A DNA stretch of 8,095 nt from an uncultured Collinsella sp. (GTDB lineage Bacteria > Actinomycetota > Coriobacteriia > Coriobacteriales > Coriobacteriaceae): assembly GCA_900757465.1 (NCBI GenBank), contig CAAENY010000033.1:1-8095 (forward strand), written 5' to 3'. Position numbers and translations under genes: made by a program. Shown one piece after another: positions 5,897-8,095 of this stretch. Every line of letters begins with the position of its first letter. Position 1 is the first letter of the stretch. The notes below the pieces were generated by a model. It saw only the letters and a list, made by a program, of their open reading frames with translations. It searched no databases and was not told the origin of the DNA.

Positions 5897-7330
5897 ATGG
5901 CTGTTATTAATGTGCTGCCTTCGGATGGGAAGGTTATTGACGAGGGTCCTGTTGGTTGCTCTGTTGATGTTTGCTGCGATGACTTTCGTCATCTCGATAT
6001 TGGACTGCCGCCCGAGATTCTTCGACTCAAGGATGCCGGATATTTGGCGCAGGCTGTTGCGGCTTGTGATCGTCTTTTGGGGCAGAATCCTGAGCCTTCG
6101 CTGGCAGCCTGCGTTCGTGCCGAGCGGTATCGCATGCTTGAGACGCCACTTCATTTTTCGGTGTCGCGCGATCGAGCTATTGCGATGATTCGCGAGGAGT
6201 GGCCTGAGTTTACCGAGGAGCAGTTTGACGATCTGATTGACCGTAAGCGTATTGACTGGCGCTTTATCGATGGCGAGCTGTTCGTTCTCGACAACTTCCT
6301 CGATTCGCTTCGCGTATATCCCAAAGAGGTCCCCGGCATGCGGTCCGATTCTACGGACGGAATTGCACTGCGCAACGATATGCTCAAGGAGATGGAGTCG
6401 CAAAACGGATTGGCTCGCGTTATTACGCTTAAAGCGTCTGTGTCTGTCCCCGGCGCTCTAGAGGGGGAGACCGTTCGCGCTTGGCTTCCCGTTGCCGCCA
6501 CCTGCCGCCAGCAGTCTCGGGTCGAGATTCTCGACATGACGCCGGAGGGTGCTGTTGCTCCCGCGAACGATTCGGCACGTACCGCCTCGTGGTCTTCTTC
6601 GAGTGAACGCTCATTCTCGGTGACCTATCGTTATCACATCGATGCTGCTTATTGTGATGTCTACGGTGGCACACTTCCGGTTCATCCGCGTATGGACGCG
6701 CCTCTGCCCGAGGATATTTCCGAGGACCGTCCGCACATTGCATTCACGCCGTATCTGCTGCAGCTGACGGCCGGTGTTGTTGACGGACTCGAGGATCCGC
6801 TCGATCGTGCCCGTGCTATCTATGATTACCTGACGCAGCATATCGACTATCGCTATCAGCCGCCGTACTTGCTTTTGGGATCTATTACCGATGACTGCGC
6901 GCATTCGCTCCGCGGCGATTGCGGCGTTATGGCGCTCACGTTTATCACCATGTGCCGTATCGCGGGCGTGCCTGCCCGTTGGCAGAGCGGCCTGTACGTT
7001 GCGCCCGATTCGGTGGGGTCGCACGACTGGGCAGAGTTCTATACGCCGCAGACCGGTTGGCTCAACGCCGACGTGTCATTTGGATCTTCTGCTCGCAGGA
7101 TGGGGGAGGAGTGGCGCCGCCGTCACTACTTTGGCAATCTCGACCCGTGGCGTATGGTGGCCAACAATCGATTCCAGGCAGAGTTTGAGCCCTCTTTCGA
7201 CGGCATGCGCGAGGACCCTTACGATAACCAGATGGGTGAGGCTTCGGTCGACGGTCGCGGATGCCGTCAGCGCGAGATGCTCCGCACGGTCGAACTCATC
7301 GAAATGCTCGAAGTTCCATTTTCGGACTAA
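5897..7330 (+). CDS. Transglutaminase-like (papain-fold) domain protein of unknown function
   Basis: A 477-residue protein from the ATG at 5897. Its C-terminal half (about 300-400) is a transglutaminase-like core: DRARAIYDYLTQHIDY, then RGDCGVMALTF with nucleophile C342, then GVPARWQSG, then SHDWAEFY with H376, then GWLNADVS with D392. All three triad residues are present, so it may be an active cysteine hydrolase, protease or amide-transfer enzyme. Residues 1-300 match no domain I recognise. They include a short alpha-helical stretch (about 36-82), an acidic segment (EEWPEFTEEQFDDLIDR) and a probable beta-sandwich region (about 175-265) of the kind that often precedes such cores. There is no signal peptide or membrane segment, so it is probably cytoplasmic. 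The neighbours, fba and tRNA-Leu, give no functional clue. The longest frame starts at 5861 (489 residues), but that ATG overlaps the -10 box. GC content is lower at the 5' end, with more T-ending codons than fba. Confidence 0.85.
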   Translation: MAVINVLPSDGKVIDEGPVGCSVDVCCDDFRHLDIGLPPEILRLKDAGYLAQAVAACDRLLGQNPEPSLAACVRAERYRMLETPLHFSVSRDRAIAMIREEWPEFTEEQFDDLIDRKRIDWRFIDGELFVLDNFLDSLRVYPKEVPGMRSDSTDGIALRNDMLKEMESQNGLARVITLKASVSVPGALEGETVRAWLPVAATCRQQSRVEILDMTPEGAVAPANDSARTASWSSSSERSFSVTYRYHIDAAYCDVYGGTLPVHPRMDAPLPEDISEDRPHIAFTPYLLQLTAGVVDGLEDPLDRARAIYDYLTQHIDYRYQPPYLLLGSITDDCAHSLRGDCGVMALTFITMCRIAGVPARWQSGLYVAPDSVGSHDWAEFYTPQTGWLNADVSFGSSARRMGEEWRRRHYFGNLDPWRMVANNRFQAEFEPSFDGMREDPYDNQMGEASVDGRGCRQREMLRTVELIEMLEVPFSD

Positions 7331-7344
7331 TCGGTAGAAAGCTG

Positions 7345-7353
7345 TGATAAACT
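7345..7353 (+). promoter_or_regulatory. Candidate -10 region of the tRNA-Leu promoter
   Basis: TG-A-TAAACT resembles an extended -10 (four of six consensus bases plus the upstream TG) and lies 16 bases before the mature tRNA 5' end, a sensible distance. No convincing -35 is visible. No terminator separates the tRNA from the gene ending at 7330, so read-through is possible. Confidence 0.45.
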
Positions 7354-7369
7354 AACTCACGCATTGCGT

Positions 7370-7456
7370 GCCCGAGTGGCGGAATTGGCAGACGCAGTGG
7401 ACTCAAAATCCACCGTTGGCAACAACGTGCGAGTTCGAGTCTCGCCTCGGGCACCA
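7370..7456 (+). tRNA. tRNA-Leu, anticodon CAA
   Basis: An 87-base class II tRNA that decodes UUG. The acceptor stem GCCCGAG (7370-7376) pairs with CTCGGGC (7446-7452), followed by discriminator A and an encoded CCA (7454-7456). The D stem is GCG/CGC (7379-7381, 7393-7395). The anticodon stem GTGGA/TCCAC encloses the loop CTCAAAA with CAA at 7404-7406. The long variable arm has CGTTG paired with CAACG around GCAA, typical of leucine tRNAs. The T stem GCGAG/CTCGC encloses TTCGAGT (7434-7440). All arms are intact. The last 23 bases are repeated exactly 184 bp downstream. Confidence 0.98.
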
Positions 7457-7483
7457 TACATGCAAGTGAGCGTTCAAGGGGGT
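7434..7483 (+). repeat. 50-bp exact direct repeat, copy A (tRNA T loop through 3' flank)
   Basis: The copy starts at the first base of the T loop, covers the tRNA 3' end with CCA, and runs 27 bases into the flank, ending one base past the 5' arm of the tRNA terminator. It is identical base for base to 7618-7667. Confidence 0.95.
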
Positions 7484-7498
7484 TGCGGCCCCCTTTTT
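7476..7498 (+). terminator. Intrinsic terminator of tRNA-Leu
   Basis: AAGGGGG (7476-7482) pairs with CCCCCTT (7489-7495) around a 6-base loop and leads into a run of five T (7494-7498), 19 bases after the tRNA CCA. Confidence 0.9.
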
Positions 7499-7536
7499 CG
7501 TGCCGAACTCGCGTGAGCGCGCGAAGCGTTAAGCAA

Positions 7537-7621
7537 ACAGGCCTGTGGCCTGTCTGTAGCGGAGCGTGGCGAGGGCGCCACGCGCCCGAAGCCCGGGGCT
7601 TCGCGAAGCGAAGGCCCTTCG
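7537..7621. other. Cluster of perfect short hairpins between the two tRNA-end repeats
   Basis: Within 85 bases there are ACAGGCC/GGCCTGT (7537-7543, 7547-7553), GCGTGGCG/CGCCACGC (7564-7571, 7576-7583), GAAGC/GCTTC (7588-7592, 7598-7602; seven matching bases each side if the loop is ignored) and CGAAGG/CCTTCG (7609-7614, 7616-7621). The last runs into the start of repeat copy B. No T tract follows any of them, so they are not obvious terminators. No gene is visible here. They may be the left-over ends of a mobile element, a structured RNA, or a small palindromic repeat. Confidence 0.6.
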
Positions 7622-7667
7622 AGTCTCGCCTCGGGCACCATACATGCAAGTGAGCGTTCAAGGGGGT
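7618..7667 (+). repeat. 50-bp exact direct repeat, copy B (orphan tRNA-Leu 3' end)
   Basis: This second copy of 7434-7483 begins at the T loop and includes the acceptor 3' strand, CCA and 27 bases of flank. Nothing upstream of it resembles a tRNA 5' part, so it is not a working tRNA gene. It contains the 5' arm of the tRNA terminator but not the CCCCC arm or the T run. The arrangement matches an attachment-site duplication left by an integrated element, or a partial tandem duplication. Confidence 0.9.
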
Positions 7668-7897
7668 CAAGGGTTGATTTCCGATCTCAGCCGAACACAT
7701 TGAGCAAATAGGCCGTTCCCGCACCTAGCCGAACGCCCCCGCTGCCCCTCCCGGGGCCCGGGGGCGCCGTTTTCCCAGTTGAAGGAACGGTGGAGATGTG
7801 TTTCGATGGGTCCGGTGGCCATGCTCCGCCCGCCGCCCGGCGCCTCTTCCCAGACTCAGCCGGACGGTCGGTTCCGTCTATTCCGTTTTCCCTTAGG
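7668..7897. other. GC-rich non-coding stretch between the tRNA repeat and the transposase
   Basis: No convincing gene lies here on either strand. Visible structure: CGCCCCCG (7734-7741) paired with CGGGGGCG (7759-7766), followed by CCGTTTT, a weak terminator shape on the + strand; AGCCGAAC twice (7689-7696, 7727-7734); and CCGTTTTCCC twice (7767-7776, 7883-7892). The end of the insertion sequence carrying the transposase should lie here, but I could not find its terminal inverted repeat because the other end is outside the window. Confidence 0.5.
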
Positions 7898-8095
7898 CTA
7901 GGACAGCGGGGCATCGCCCCTTTCCGCGCGCGCCCGCGCGATGAGCCCCGGCGTCAGGTCGAGCCCGCCGACGGGCACGTCCTCCACGCCGTACGCATCC
8001 AGCAGCGCCTCCGCGTCGGCGCCGAGCATCGCCCGGAAGGCGCGGGCGGGCGTCGCGAAGCCGAGCGCGCCGCGGGGCTCGGAGTTCACGTGCGA
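7898..8095 (-). CDS. Transposase C-terminal fragment, probably IS30 family (N-terminal part outside window)
   Basis: Reading leftward from the window edge, the frame is open (SHVNSEPRGALGFATPARAF...) and stops with TAG at 7900-7898, giving 65 visible residues. NSEPRGALGFATPARAF matches the (L)N-x-x-PR-x-x-LGF-x-TP-A end of DDE transposase catalytic domains, most like IS30 members. The catalytic Asp, Asp and Glu would be in the missing part. A 45-residue tail follows, ending GLIARARAERGDAPLS. The GTG at 8089 is only an internal codon. The motif also occurs in IS3-type and other retroviral-type integrases, so the family call is tentative. Whether the element is whole cannot be judged here. Confidence 0.6.
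   Translation of the reverse strand, partial: SHVNSEPRGALGFATPARAFRAMLGADAEALLDAYGVEDVPVGGLDLTPGLIARARAERGDAPLS

Noticed and set aside
7618..7667. A second tRNA gene
   Set aside because: Only the T loop and 3' acceptor part are present. The upstream sequence cannot form the acceptor, D or anticodon arms.
7296..7724. A 142-codon open frame on the - strand across tRNA-Leu
   Set aside because: Its middle part is an antisense reading of the tRNA, a common source of spurious predicted proteins. It also overlaps the terminator and both repeats.
7687..7914. A 75-codon open frame on the - strand overlapping the transposase end
   Set aside because: Low-complexity Pro/Gly/Arg composition over a GC-rich palindromic region, with no ribosome binding site evident and no recognisable motif.

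Overview
The window is a GC-rich stretch of ordinary bacterial chromosome with five genes on the + strand, one tRNA, and a mobile-element remnant at the right edge. GC-ending codons, the gene set (RecJ-type helicase region next to rel, then an MBL-fold hydrolase, then class II aldolase) and GC-rich hairpin-studded intergenic DNA suggest an actinobacterium of the Coriobacteriia, perhaps Collinsella. That placement is inference from style and gene content, not from a search.

Bases 2-4481 hold an information and stress block: the 3' part of a RecQ-like DEAH helicase gene (cut by the window edge just after Walker A), then 15 bases later a complete bifunctional (p)ppGpp synthetase/hydrolase gene (rel), then after a perfect 13-bp hairpin an MBL-fold (glyoxalase II-like) hydrolase gene. 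In many Firmicutes, recJ, rel and such a hydrolase lie close together, so the helicase may be the C-terminal part of a RecJ fusion.

Bases 4482-5860 hold a separately transcribed class II fructose-bisphosphate aldolase gene (fba) with its own extended -10 promoter, strong ribosome binding site and highly biased codons. It is followed by a 94-base fold-back element with a perfect 17-bp outer stem, plus a diverged tandem copy of the element's right half and downstream flank, and then a second terminator-like hairpin.

Bases 5861-7330 encode a cytoplasmic transglutaminase-like protein with a complete Cys-His-Asp triad and an unrecognised N-terminal half. Its likely start is 12 codons inside the longest frame, because the first ATG overlaps a promoter -10 box.

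Bases 7331-8095 are the accessory end: tRNA-Leu(CAA) with a clear terminator, an exact 50-bp second copy of the tRNA 3' end plus flank 184 bp downstream (attachment-site-like or a partial duplication), a cluster of perfect hairpins between the copies, about 230 bp of GC-rich non-coding DNA, and the C-terminus of a transposase (IS30-like) on the - strand. I see no CRISPR array, no complete mobile element and no clearly new multi-gene system. The best leads are the tRNA 3'-end duplication and the fold-back element after fba.
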